From NCBI RefSeq assembly GCF_001467945.1, contig NZ_LNYQ01000012.1, positions 124,001-188,000 on the forward strand: a stretch of 64,000 bases of DNA, in the 5' to 3' direction. Position numbers and translations under genes: made by a program. Under the pieces are notes generated by a model that had not been told where the DNA came from, ran no database searches, and saw only the letters and a program-made list of their open reading frames with translations. Positions within the stretch are counted from its first letter, which is position 1; every line of letters begins with the position of its first letter. Below, piece by piece: positions 9,521 through 18,933 of this stretch. This DNA is from Legionella parisiensis (GTDB lineage: Bacteria; Pseudomonadota; Gammaproteobacteria; Legionellales; Legionellaceae).

Positions 9521-10360
9521 ATGAAAGAACGAAAGAAAAATGTCTTTATAAATTTTATCTTATTAAAATTTTATCGATTCTTATCGAAAGAAGATAAGGT
9601 AATCAAGAGAACTTATTTATATGATTTCGCTCAAATGGCTCAAGAGATCCAACCAGGGGATGTACTCTTAGTAGAAAGTCGTACGCGGATGGGGAATATT
9701 ATCCGACTTATTTCCGAGAGTACTTGGACTCATGCTGCTTTGTACATTGGTCGCCTTGAAGACATCTCAAATCCCTCACTACGTGAGCTCGTGCAGGAAC
9801 AGACACGTAATTTAGCCTCAACGCAGTTTATTATAGAAAGCATGCTGGGCGAAGGAACTCAGATTTCCGGGGTGGATGAATATAAAAATGACCACATACG
9901 TATTTTACGGCCCTCTTCTCTTTTGCCGGAAGATAGGGAAAACGTAATTGCCGCAGCGATTAATAAAATTGGCAAAAACTACAGCTTGCGCCATCTTTTT
10001 GATCTGGCGCGGTTTATTTTTCCCTGGGGTTTTTTTCCTCGTAGATGGCGATCCTCTTTATTCCAGCACAACATATTACAACCAACAGAGGACATATGTT
10101 CTTCCATGATTGCCAGCGTATTTCAATCAGTAAATTATCCCATTTTGCCTGTGATTAAAAAAGATAAAACGGGTTATACATTAATTCAAAGAAATCCCCG
10201 CCTTTACACACCAAGTGATTTTGATCTTTCACCTTTTTTCGATGTAATTAAATATCCTATTTTACCGCTTAAAAAAGGGCAAACCTATCGTGATTTACCA
10301 TGGAAAAAGCAATTTATTAGTGACGATATAGGAATAGTGGAACTGAAAGACGAAAAATAA
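9521..10360 (+). CDS. YiiX/YebB-type permuted papain-like hydrolase
   Basis: The protein resembles the circularly permuted NlpC/P60 (papain-like) group that includes E. coli YiiX. The segment GDVLLVESRTRMGNIIRLI introduces the conserved His in THAALYIG, and the presumed catalytic Cys lies later in DICSSMIASVF. Such enzymes act on amide or ester bonds; the substrate here is unknown. There is no signal peptide, only a basic N-terminus (MKERKKN). The start at 9521 (279 residues) is preferred to 9476, because the upstream codons overlap a dispersed intergenic repeat. Neither start has a good ribosome-binding site. A peptidoglycan or lipid substrate is possible. Confidence 0.75.
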   Translation: MKERKKNVFINFILLKFYRFLSKEDKVIKRTYLYDFAQMAQEIQPGDVLLVESRTRMGNIIRLISESTWTHAALYIGRLEDISNPSLRELVQEQTRNLASTQFIIESMLGEGTQISGVDEYKNDHIRILRPSSLLPEDRENVIAAAINKIGKNYSLRHLFDLARFIFPWGFFPRRWRSSLFQHNILQPTEDICSSMIASVFQSVNYPILPVIKKDKTGYTLIQRNPRLYTPSDFDLSPFFDVIKYPILPLKKGQTYRDLPWKKQFISDDIGIVELKDEK

Positions 10361-10502
10361 ATCACTTTGACTTATTAGGATAAAAGATTTTAATAGAATC
10401 GTAGCAACATGTAATCTTCCTGTGCTTCATGAGAAAAAGACTAGCATTTCTATTTTTTTACTTTTACAATAAAATTTCGTTGTTTGCAGGGAGCGCAAAA
10501 TT

Positions 10503-12227
10503 ATGAACTGGTGGACTTCTGTGGTTAATGGAACCAAGTCACTTGGGGATGGAGCAACATGGGTTTGGAATAACGCCATAAAACAAACCGTAGGCTACGC
10601 TGCAAATACAGCGTTTTATGTAGCCGAACAAGTCTTAGCCTTACGCGAGGCAGTTCCTGCAGTGGTTACTCCTCCAGTGATGAAAATCGTTAATGGAGGA
10701 GGGAATATACTCTTTTATGATGTTCTGCCAGTCGCAGCAGTACATTTCGCAAATAATAACCTTCAAACTTATTTACGACCAACAGACCCGACAAGTATGT
10801 TGGCATCCTATGCGGTTTTACCTACCTTAACTTTAATGAATTACGCAGTGTGGGGATATACATACAGGCAGGTGCCTAAATTAATTGCACATACCTTGGC
10901 GCTTGATGCATTAGGTTCCTCCGCTTTTAACGAGCATAAAGGAAGGCTCAATCCATCTCCCCCAACACTCTGTGGAGAAAAGGAGGAGGATTGTAATTTC
11001 AAACGAAAATTTAAAGGGTCATTACGTGAACCCTTGGTATTGGCTTTTAATGATCTTGTGCTTTGGGGGATTAGTAGGTCTCTGCCCTATGGAGAGCAAA
11101 TCGCATGGATATTAGCCATCTATTTTTATGGTGAATACATTACACGTATGGCAACTCCAGAACGCTGTGAGCGGCATAAGGCGATGAAATCCGAATCAAT
11201 ATTGTCTTTAGGTTTAGCCTATACAGGAACCTCATATTTGATGGATTATGCATTTGAATCGACTGTAGGCAAACCTCCATATCTTTACCTCAGAACATTG
11301 CGTCATTTGTTACTTTTAGTACACATTAATGTTGCATCGCACATGTCTTTGCCATTAGTCCGTTCGGCAAAAGATAAAATTCCAGTTGATCCTTTAGTGA
11401 TTTATGATCGCACTAAACGGTTTGCTGTTGACGTTTTGTTTGCAGGATTGATGCAAAGAATACCCATTGATTTTAAACCGCCTCCAGGTGCAAAACCATT
11501 TATTCCTTTATCAACAGTTTTCAGGTTCCTAACCAGAGTACTAGAAAGTGATTTGGAGCAAGTTAAACCTGCACCACCCGGTTTCTTTAAGAAAACAACA
11601 AAATATCTGCTACCCAGCATGTTTCATAGCCCCAAAAATGCAGTTAATGATCCAGTAATTAAAGAATTTTGGCCTGACATCCGCACTGATTTACTTTACA
11701 TTATAGAAATCGTTGAAGCGGCAAAACCAGTTAAAACACTAACAACGGCTCCTACAGCAATCGCGTCCACAGTCAAATATACGCTCCCAGTCGTATTAAA
11801 CTACCGCTTTGGTATGCCCATAAAGCTATCTGAGTTTCTTTTATCGTTGAGCAAAAAAGAAGATTTTTGGGATTTTGTTATGGCACTTAAATTATGGATT
11901 GAACGAAATAATGTATCTCATGAGATACTCTTGACTAAAGGGACAACTAATGTGGGCTTGCATGAAACAGACAGAATCATTGAGCTTCCTCCAGAACCTC
12001 AAGCCAAAGTTTTACCGCCAGCAAAAGAGTTAAAAACACCACGAACTCCTTCGATGATTGAGGCCAAAAAATTAATTCCTCAAAAAACGTTACCCTCAAT
12101 ATCCGCAAATAGTTTATTTTCTACCAAAACGCGTCCTATGCTCGGAAACAATCCATCAGTTAAAACAGCGGAACTTGGCTCATCATCTACCATAGAGGAA
12201 CTCTCTACATCACTTGAATACAGCTAG
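10503..12227 (+). CDS. Unknown 574-residue protein, effector candidate
   Basis: No domain was recognised. The protein has scattered moderately hydrophobic segments (about residues 95-130, 190-215 and 235-285), enough for several possible membrane passes. There is no signal peptide. The last 100 residues are Pro- and Lys-rich, ending in a polar tail with Ser and Glu (SSSTIEELSTSLEYS). Such tails occur in many Dot/Icm substrates, so translocation is a possibility but is inference. AGGGAGCG precedes the ATG. The permease gene follows after 21 bases and may be cotranscribed. I saw no clear PmrA-type tandem box upstream. Confidence 0.75.
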   Translation: MNWWTSVVNGTKSLGDGATWVWNNAIKQTVGYAANTAFYVAEQVLALREAVPAVVTPPVMKIVNGGGNILFYDVLPVAAVHFANNNLQTYLRPTDPTSMLASYAVLPTLTLMNYAVWGYTYRQVPKLIAHTLALDALGSSAFNEHKGRLNPSPPTLCGEKEEDCNFKRKFKGSLREPLVLAFNDLVLWGISRSLPYGEQIAWILAIYFYGEYITRMATPERCERHKAMKSESILSLGLAYTGTSYLMDYAFESTVGKPPYLYLRTLRHLLLLVHINVASHMSLPLVRSAKDKIPVDPLVIYDRTKRFAVDVLFAGLMQRIPIDFKPPPGAKPFIPLSTVFRFLTRVLESDLEQVKPAPPGFFKKTTKYLLPSMFHSPKNAVNDPVIKEFWPDIRTDLLYIIEIVEAAKPVKTLTTAPTAIASTVKYTLPVVLNYRFGMPIKLSEFLLSLSKKEDFWDFVMALKLWIERNNVSHEILLTKGTTNVGLHETDRIIELPPEPQAKVLPPAKELKTPRTPSMIEAKKLIPQKTLPSISANSLFSTKTRPMLGNNPSVKTAELGSSSTIEELSTSLEYS

Positions 12228-12248
12228 TAAGTTAAGGAGATCGAAGGA

Positions 12249-13478
12249 ATGTATGGAGCTGTCTTGATTCTTTTGATCACCCTGATTTTAATTGCCGTTC
12301 GCAGAATGACACGAGTTATCATTCCAATTTGGCTTATTACCACTGCAGGCGCTGCTGCTGCACTATTATTCAAACAAATTACTCCTGTCCGTGCAATTAC
12401 AGCGATTGAACTGGATGTGATGCTTTATTTATTTGGTGTTTTTCTCATCGCGCAAGCAGCTGAGGACAGCGGCTATTTAGAACAACTCACTGACAAAATT
12501 TTCTATCACGCACATAATGGGAAACAGGCTTTATTCATTATTGTATTTATCCTGGGGTTAAGCGCTTCCTTACTCATGAATGATACGATTGCTATCATAG
12601 GTACACCCATTCTCATTCAATTGTGTGAAATAAATAAAAAACTAATCAAACCTTTAATTTTTGCACTGGCATTTTCAATCACCATCGGCAGTACCCTCAG
12701 TCCTATCGGTAATCCTCAAAACTTATTAATAGCAGTCAAAGCAGAGATGCCATCACCTTTTTTCCAATTTATGAGACTGCTGGCGATACCCACATTGATA
12801 AATCTTGCAATTACTTACCTGCTCATATATTTTTTTTATAGAAAAACCTTAAACGAATCCATCGAGAAGCCCACTCCTTCGCCTGTACGTGATCGCTATA
12901 CAGTAATGCTTGTTAAACTGAGCTTAATAACTTTATGCCTTTTGATTATTCTTAAAATAGTTTTTGATTTCATGCAATCATCCATACACTTAAATTTCAG
13001 CCATATAGCACTTATCTCAGCGTTACCTATTTTTCTCAGCACACAGCGAAAAAAGCTGATTAAAAGCCTGGATTGGAGTACTTTGATTTTTTTTGCAAGT
13101 ATTTTTATTCTGATGCAAAGTGTATGGGATAGCGGTTTTTTTCAAACCGGCATCAACCATTTTCATCTTGCGATTACCCAAGTCCCTACAATATTGATAA
13201 TCAGTATTATTCTGAGTCAATTTATATCCAATGTCCCTATGGTAGCATTATATTTACCACTTCTCATGCAATATCCGTTTTCTGATTCAAGTATATTAGC
13301 CCTGGCAGCAGGAAGTACTATTGCTGGTAATTTATCAATTTTAGGGGCTGCAAGTAATATCATTATTATTCAAAACTGTGAGAAACGCAGTGTTAGAGGT
13401 TTTGATTTTTTTGAATTTATAAAAATTGGAGCTCCGCTCACCCTCATGAATGTTCTGATCTATGCCTGTTTTCTTTAA
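12249..13478 (+). CDS. ArsB/NhaD-like ion permease
   Basis: This is a 409-residue integral membrane protein with about ten hydrophobic segments. It carries two related half-site signatures of the ArsB/NhaD/CitM superfamily: NDTIAI at 111 with SPIGNPQNL near 152, and NVPMVALYLPLL near 328 with AAGSTIAGNLS near 355. Members export arsenite or exchange sodium, dicarboxylates or other anions; the substrate here cannot be told. No arsR or arsC is next to it. A GAAGGA ribosome-binding sequence precedes the ATG, and the upstream unknown gene ends 21 bases before. Confidence 0.85.
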   Translation: MYGAVLILLITLILIAVRRMTRVIIPIWLITTAGAAAALLFKQITPVRAITAIELDVMLYLFGVFLIAQAAEDSGYLEQLTDKIFYHAHNGKQALFIIVFILGLSASLLMNDTIAIIGTPILIQLCEINKKLIKPLIFALAFSITIGSTLSPIGNPQNLLIAVKAEMPSPFFQFMRLLAIPTLINLAITYLLIYFFYRKTLNESIEKPTPSPVRDRYTVMLVKLSLITLCLLIILKIVFDFMQSSIHLNFSHIALISALPIFLSTQRKKLIKSLDWSTLIFFASIFILMQSVWDSGFFQTGINHFHLAITQVPTILIISIILSQFISNVPMVALYLPLLMQYPFSDSSILALAAGSTIAGNLSILGAASNIIIIQNCEKRSVRGFDFFEFIKIGAPLTLMNVLIYACFL

Positions 13479-13701
13479 ATCAGCATGTAGCCCAAAAATG
13501 ACATAGGTCGTAGGTGAGAAATAGAACTAAAGTTTATGTGAATAAAATTTTTTATCTTTCTTACTGCACCGAAATGAATCGTTCGTCAGTAGAATTACAC
13601 TACTACTTGCCATATTAAATGCAATGGTGTTATATTTGTGCGCGAATTATTTCTTTACAAGGCAATCATTAACAAATCAAAGTTATGGAAATCCTAAGCA
13701 T

Positions 13702-14982
13702 ATGAATCAATCATTGCCTTCACAGCAGTCCTGTTTTTTATTAATGACTGTAAGCGTTATTACCTCCCTTATCTTATTAATTAATATATCGTTCAAAATC
13801 GTTCTCATAGAAGGACTGATGTTCTCTGTGAACTGTTTGATCTGTCCATTAATTTCAGGTTTGTATTTATTAGCATTAAGAAATTGCACCATCAAAGAAC
13901 AAAGACATTTGCTAAATATCTCATTACTGGCTTTATATGTATTTTGTATTGGGGTTTATATACTAATTAACTTACCCGCAGCCGAATACATGCATAATAA
14001 TCCTGTTTATCAAATTATTTTTGAAGACATTCCGAAAAAATTCTTTGCAACTACTATCGCTTTTGCACTGAGTTTCTATCTGCCACATCTATTATTTTAT
14101 CCTAAAGCCACTAAAGTTTTACCTTCACCAAAACAATGTATGCTGCTTGCATTGTTAGGGGGCCTCAGCTTTTTTGGATTGGATTTTTTTCTCTTATTTT
14201 CAGGGGTTCATCTTCACAGCTTCAAACACATTTTTATTGATTCATTCATGATTGCTTCCATTATACTGCTTATTATTGGTGTATTTTATCTGGCATTTTT
14301 ACTGAAATACCAGAATTTGCCTATTATCCCAGACCTCGAGCGAGGCAGAGAAGCACTACCCTTATCTCATTACTTTATTTGCGTTGCGATCGTCATAATG
14401 CTCATTTGTTTAGCTTGCGAATACAGGATAGTAACGATTATCAATAAATATATGGTGCTATCAGCCAGCTCATTATTTTTTCCAATTACTTTATTTATTA
14501 GCACAATACTCGGTGAACTGTGGGGTTATCGAGTCAACCTCAAGTTATGCTTAATCCTTATTGCCACTCAATTCACTTTTGATATTTTGCTTATAGGGAT
14601 CGTTGCTTTGCCATCACCAACGTTCTTCAATTTAAATCCTTTTTACAACTTCATTATGTTAAAAAGGCTGCCTGCAGCTTCGCTGACATTATTTGTTGCC
14701 TTCATTAGTAATGCTTTGCTGCTACACCACCTAAAACACTCAAAGTGGGGTTTGCACCGCCCATTACGTATCTTAATTGCTAATTTTTGTTCTAATTCCC
14801 TATTGTGTTTAATTGACTACGGTTTACTATTCGGGGGGATTTATCCTTATGATCAAGTTATTAGTTTGGTAGCGAATGTTTGGCATTACAAATTATTCAT
14901 GACGATGGTTTTTCTACCTTTAATTCTATGGTTCTGTGCCTACATGGAAAAAAACAAAGCATCGACTTTACAGTATGATTGA
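13702..14982 (+). CDS. Tandemly duplicated VUT-family membrane protein
   Basis: The protein is almost entirely hydrophobic, with about twelve membrane segments. Its second half resembles the VUT/YhhQ family (7-cyano-7-deazaguanine or other nucleobase uptake), with FFPITLFISTILGELWGYR and a late LIDYGLLFGG segment. The first half has the same order of motifs (CPLISGLYLLALR; NNPVYQIIFEDIP; GLDFFLLFSG), so the gene seems to encode two fused copies, whereas YhhQ has one of about 220 residues. The start at 13702 (426 residues) is favoured by GGAAAT upstream; an ATG at 13624 adds an odd Cys/Phe-rich leader. The substrate is unknown, and queC is about 9 kb away. Confidence 0.7.
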   Translation: MNQSLPSQQSCFLLMTVSVITSLILLINISFKIVLIEGLMFSVNCLICPLISGLYLLALRNCTIKEQRHLLNISLLALYVFCIGVYILINLPAAEYMHNNPVYQIIFEDIPKKFFATTIAFALSFYLPHLLFYPKATKVLPSPKQCMLLALLGGLSFFGLDFFLLFSGVHLHSFKHIFIDSFMIASIILLIIGVFYLAFLLKYQNLPIIPDLERGREALPLSHYFICVAIVIMLICLACEYRIVTIINKYMVLSASSLFFPITLFISTILGELWGYRVNLKLCLILIATQFTFDILLIGIVALPSPTFFNLNPFYNFIMLKRLPAASLTLFVAFISNALLLHHLKHSKWGLHRPLRILIANFCSNSLLCLIDYGLLFGGIYPYDQVISLVANVWHYKLFMTMVFLPLILWFCAYMEKNKASTLQYD

Positions 14983-15168
14983 AGCGCTAATTTTCCGTTA
15001 CTGTACGAGCAATGACTTCAACTTAAGCTTGTGTAGCGTGTTGCTTGCAACCGAGATCAAACATCAAGCCGCTCTTTCCCTGGTAGCAAGCAACCAGCCT
15101 ACATTTAGATTACGCAAGATTGATTTTAAGTTGACATCATTGACCATAAGGTACAACTGCCATTGGGT

Positions 15169-15197
15169 TAAGATATCCCTGTTTCAGGGATATCTTA
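15169..15197. terminator. Perfect inverted repeat between convergent genes
   Basis: Arms of 12 bases (TAAGATATCCCT and its exact complement) flank a 5-base loop. It lies in the 242-base gap between the VUT-like gene and the end of glmU, closer to glmU. There is no T run on either side, so it is not a textbook intrinsic terminator, but it may end or stabilise either transcript. The rest of the gap shows no gene. Confidence 0.5.
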
Positions 15198-15224
15198 AAC
15201 TCTGGTGGAAGCGTGCAGGCTTTA

Positions 15225-16604
15225 TTATTCCTTTTTCACGGGCCGCTTCCAACCATAGACTGTTTTCTGTCTTGATTCAGTAAGGGTTAATTCACCAGGG
15301 GGAACGTCTTTGCGGATGGTACTTCCTGCCCCTATCGTTGCATAAGCACCTACAGTCACCGGCGCAACGAATTGAGTGTCCGAACCGACAAAAACGCCAT
15401 CTTCAATGACGGTTTTGTGTTTATTAACTCCGTCATAATTGCAAGTAATTGTTCCTGCTCCTACATTAACATCTTTCCCTAAACACACATCGCCCAAATA
15501 ACTTAAATGACTTGCTTTGGAACCCGCATCAAATATGGCTTTTTTGGTTTCAACAAAATTACCTATCTTGCAATGTGCAGCTAATTCGGTGCCTGCTCTT
15601 AATCGAGCAAAAGGGCCAATAGAACAATCATTTTCTATGTTACAACCTTCCAAGACACTGTTGGCATAAATCTCACACCCAGCACCCAAACTTACATCAG
15701 TGAGCAGGCAATTAGGTCCTATAGAGCAACCATCTCCAAGAATCACCTTTCCTTTAAACACACAATTCACATCAATGAATACGTCTTTACCACAGATTAA
15801 CTCACCGCGTAAATCAAAACGATTGGCATCAGCGATAGATACTCCCTGTTGTAATAATTTTTCAGCGTGTCGTACTTGCCATATCCGCTCTAATTGCTGC
15901 AATTGCAATCGGTTATTTATCCCTTGAATTTCTGCGTTATCTTTTACACTCAGTGTTCTAATTGGTGTTTGATTGGCAACAGCTAAGGCAATAATTTCAG
16001 TGAGATAGTACTCAGATTGAGCATTCTCATTGCCCAAATTGGGTAGCCACTTTTCTAAATCATCAGAAATGGCACAACAAATCCCTGAATAAATTTCTTT
16101 TATATTCTTTTCTTGCTCATTTGCATCTTTTTCTTCTACAATGATGGAAACTTCACCTTGGTTGTCCCTAACAATTCGCCCAAGACCACTAGGGTCTTCA
16201 AGATGGGCAACTAAGAGTGACAAAATGGATTGATGAGCGTTTGCTGTATTGCTGCACGCGATTAAAGCGCGTAGCGTATCTGCTTGAATAAGCGGGACAT
16301 CAGCAGATAGAACAAGTACTTGTGTCCGTGGTGGAATAAAAGGTAAAGCCTGCATTACTGCATGGCCTGTACCTAATTGCTCTGCCTGATGTACCCAATG
16401 CACAGGTAAGTCAGGGAGTGAGTTCTTAAGTTGTTCACCACCATGACCGTAAATAACATGGATTACATCAGGATTTAGTTGCTGCGCGGTTTCCACTACT
16501 CGAGTCAACATAGGCTTCCCTGCAATTTGGTGAAGTACTTTAGGAGTACTGGAATACATCCGCTTACCCTGACCTGCAGCTAAAATGATAATTTGTAAGT
16601 TCAT
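15225..16604 (-). CDS. glmU: Bifunctional GlmU (UDP-GlcNAc synthesis)
   Basis: GlmU acetylates glucosamine-1-phosphate and then uridylylates it to UDP-GlcNAc, the precursor of peptidoglycan and lipopolysaccharide. The N-terminal pyrophosphorylase domain starts with LAAGQGKRMYSSTPKVLH. The C-terminal half is a left-handed beta-helix with hexapeptide repeats, including NVGAGTITCNYDG. Starting at 16604 gives 459 residues, close to the usual 456; an upstream ATG at 16700 adds 32 residues unlike the family. The gene is single and faces the VUT-like gene. Confidence 0.97.
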   Translation of the reverse strand: MNLQIIILAAGQGKRMYSSTPKVLHQIAGKPMLTRVVETAQQLNPDVIHVIYGHGGEQLKNSLPDLPVHWVHQAEQLGTGHAVMQALPFIPPRTQVLVLSADVPLIQADTLRALIACSNTANAHQSILSLLVAHLEDPSGLGRIVRDNQGEVSIIVEEKDANEQEKNIKEIYSGICCAISDDLEKWLPNLGNENAQSEYYLTEIIALAVANQTPIRTLSVKDNAEIQGINNRLQLQQLERIWQVRHAEKLLQQGVSIADANRFDLRGELICGKDVFIDVNCVFKGKVILGDGCSIGPNCLLTDVSLGAGCEIYANSVLEGCNIENDCSIGPFARLRAGTELAAHCKIGNFVETKKAIFDAGSKASHLSYLGDVCLGKDVNVGAGTITCNYDGVNKHKTVIEDGVFVGSDTQFVAPVTVGAYATIGAGSTIRKDVPPGELTLTESRQKTVYGWKRPVKKE

Positions 16605-16711
16605 GGAGTTATGAGTTCCTAAGTTAAGGTTTTTCAATAAAACAATCTGCCTCAATATTGAATCAATAAAAAGGGGTATGATAACTAAATTACAGTTCAA
16701 GGAGTAGAGCT

Positions 16712-17590
16712 ATGTCATCAATATTAGTGAGAGCATTTAAAGCACTTATAGATCGCGTTTTGAATAAATCAATAGAAGATTCGATTGCTGATGATAACGG
16801 AATGTTTTATGGATATTTTCGTGATACGAAGCACTCCGAACAACAAAGAGGTTTAAGCCGTACCCTGCAAAAATGCATTGCAGATTTTGCAAGTGAGGAC
16901 ACAGATAAAAATAATTTAGCGACGATAAAAGAGCAGATCAGTAAAATAGACAATGCGGTAGAGCTTTTGCGTGCAAAAAAATCATGGAAAAGAGGTGGTT
17001 TGAATGACACCTTAAGTGAACTTAATTCCAGCCTAGACAGATTTTTTCGTTCTCTTAATGAGCGACCATTTAACTTTATCGATATAGCTGATGATGATGA
17101 CCCGTTTAACTTACTTTGCGCCCATGCAGTTTATTACCTGGGTGAGCACATTATTTGTCCTCCTGGAGAAGGCATGCTTGCTAAAATATACGAAACCGTT
17201 TCCAATACCATAAGTCACTCTACAGCAATAGAAATCAGGGGTAAAAAAGAAGAGTGCCTGATGAAACATATTCTCAAATGCAAGGAAAAACTAGACGGTT
17301 TAGATAAGGAAAAGCCTAATTATAAAGAGTTGCGCAAGACTTTTGTTCTTGAAGCAATAGATGCTATCCAAAGAGAGAATGCCGGGATTTGTGAAGAATC
17401 AAAACCCATTGACTCAATACCCGTACAAGTAACCTTGATTGCAGTGGCTCGAGTTAAAGCACCTACCATAAAGCCCAGTAGAGGGCGATTAAAAGTCGCT
17501 ATGGACAATGCGCTTGAGGAAATTAAAGAAAGATGTCCATCTTCAGAAAAGGAAAAGACTGAGGAAGATAAGTCGATGTTAAGCGTTTAA
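16712..17590 (+). CDS. Unknown soluble helical protein, effector candidate
   Basis: The 292 residues show no recognised domain, membrane segment or signal peptide. The protein looks helical and charged, with an acidic stretch DIADDDDPF near residue 126. Its last 30 residues are rich in Glu and Lys (for example SSEKEKTEEDKSMLSV), like the E-block signal found in many Dot/Icm substrates. CAAGGAG lies before the ATG, and TATGAT at 16677-16682 may be a -10 element. A degenerate PmrA-like pair (CTCAATATT, GA, ATCAATAAA at 16651-16670) is present but weak. The gene diverges from glmU with only 107 bases between the starts. Confidence 0.75.
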   Translation: MSSILVRAFKALIDRVLNKSIEDSIADDNGMFYGYFRDTKHSEQQRGLSRTLQKCIADFASEDTDKNNLATIKEQISKIDNAVELLRAKKSWKRGGLNDTLSELNSSLDRFFRSLNERPFNFIDIADDDDPFNLLCAHAVYYLGEHIICPPGEGMLAKIYETVSNTISHSTAIEIRGKKEECLMKHILKCKEKLDGLDKEKPNYKELRKTFVLEAIDAIQRENAGICEESKPIDSIPVQVTLIAVARVKAPTIKPSRGRLKVAMDNALEEIKERCPSSEKEKTEEDKSMLSV

Positions 17591-17610
17591 AACTTTGTAT
17601 TTCTCATCAA

Positions 17611-17652
17611 AACCCGGAATTCGAAACTCGATTAAAATTTTCAATCCGGGTT
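17611..17652. repeat. Inverted repeat between convergent genes, REP-like
   Basis: AACCCGGA at 17611-17618 pairs exactly with TCCGGGTT at 17645-17652 across a 26-base loop. It sits between the convergent unknown gene and ansA. It shares the CCGGG-plus-GTTGCG theme of other gaps in this window, so it is probably one copy of a dispersed intergenic repeat that may also limit read-through. Confidence 0.5.
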
Positions 17653-17683
17653 CCGTTGCGTATGCAGGTTTCAAAACATCCGA

Positions 17684-18694
17684 TTACGCAGTCAACTCCC
17701 CACAAAGATCAGTTTCCATTAGTCTTTTTATTTCGGAAATGTCTAACCGTTTGCTGAGCAAATACAGTAATTTGCAATGTGCAGCTTCAGGGGTCATGTC
17801 ATGCCCGCTAATCAATCCTGCTTTTTTTAAGGAATGCCCCGTGGCATATTGACTCATTTCCACCCCACCCTGTTGGCATTGAGTACAGTTAATAATGATC
17901 ACACCGCGTGCGCACGCATCTTTAAGCAACTTTAAAAAGCGAGGATCATTATTTTGCGCATTGCCTGCACCATATGTCTCTAATATCAAACCACATAAGG
18001 GCTGGTTTAAAATATAAGCTAAAACGTCCGTAGCAAACCCCGGGAATAGCCTAAAATTGGCAATAAACTGAGGTTCAATCGTTTGTAAGTGAAATGACTT
18101 CCGCGAGCGTTTGAGCAAAAGGTTTTTCTGTACCTTAATATCTATTCCTATTGCTGCTAAACGTGGATAATTCGGCGAATCAAAAGCTTTGAATCCTTGC
18201 GAGCTGATCTTTTGTGTACGATTACCACGTAATAAATGTTGATTAAAGTAAATGCATACCTCATGTATGGGCTGATTTGCACAAAGCCATAATGAAGTGA
18301 CCACATTATCTATTGCATCATTTCGTACTTCCGATAAAGGAATTTGGGAACCTGTAATAATTACTGGTTTACTTAAATTTTCCAGCATAAAGGACAAAGC
18401 CGATGCCGTATATGCCATGGTATCAGTACCGTGAAAAACGACAAAGCCATCAAAATGCGCATAATCATCCGCTATATCCCTTGCTATTCGGTTCCAGTCG
18501 TATACAGTCATATTGGATGAGTCAAGCAAAGGACTGTATTCTTTGACCAAATACTCAGGCATGTCTCTATGTTTGAGCAGGGGTATTTGTTGCAACGCAG
18601 CTTCCACATAACCTGCAGCAGGCTCATAACCATTTTCTGTTTTAATACAACTGATGGTGCCACCAGTATTAATAATTAAAATTCTCTTTTTCAT
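17684..18694 (-). CDS. ansA: Type I L-asparaginase
   Basis: The enzyme hydrolyses asparagine to aspartate and ammonia. The first catalytic Thr lies in NTGGTISC near the N-terminus, and the second in HGTDTMAYTASALSF near residue 90. The 336-residue length and the absence of a signal peptide point to the cytoplasmic, lower-affinity AnsA group rather than periplasmic AnsB. It is a single gene that meets the preceding unknown gene tail to tail. Confidence 0.93.
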   Translation of the reverse strand: MKKRILIINTGGTISCIKTENGYEPAAGYVEAALQQIPLLKHRDMPEYLVKEYSPLLDSSNMTVYDWNRIARDIADDYAHFDGFVVFHGTDTMAYTASALSFMLENLSKPVIITGSQIPLSEVRNDAIDNVVTSLWLCANQPIHEVCIYFNQHLLRGNRTQKISSQGFKAFDSPNYPRLAAIGIDIKVQKNLLLKRSRKSFHLQTIEPQFIANFRLFPGFATDVLAYILNQPLCGLILETYGAGNAQNNDPRFLKLLKDACARGVIIINCTQCQQGGVEMSQYATGHSLKKAGLISGHDMTPEAAHCKLLYLLSKRLDISEIKRLMETDLCGELTA

Positions 18695-18933
18695 AAGATT
18701 ATAAATTTAGAATATTTTCTCAATTATATAACTAAATGATTTGAAATAGTGTATTAGTTTTATTGTATGAGAACAGGCGTCACGATGCTGCAGATAAGGT
18801 CTAGAAAAGGAATATAAGTCAGTTTTTATTGAGTAGTTATCTTTTTTCAATAATAATTACGGATTTAATTGCCAAGGTCTCGCTGTTTATGGAAAAATCA
18901 AGTTATTAGAAGTTTAATCTAAACAGTGACATC

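Noticed and set aside
14936-15283. 115-residue frame after the VUT-like gene
   Set aside because: It overlaps two genes and the perfect hairpin, and its composition is not protein-like.
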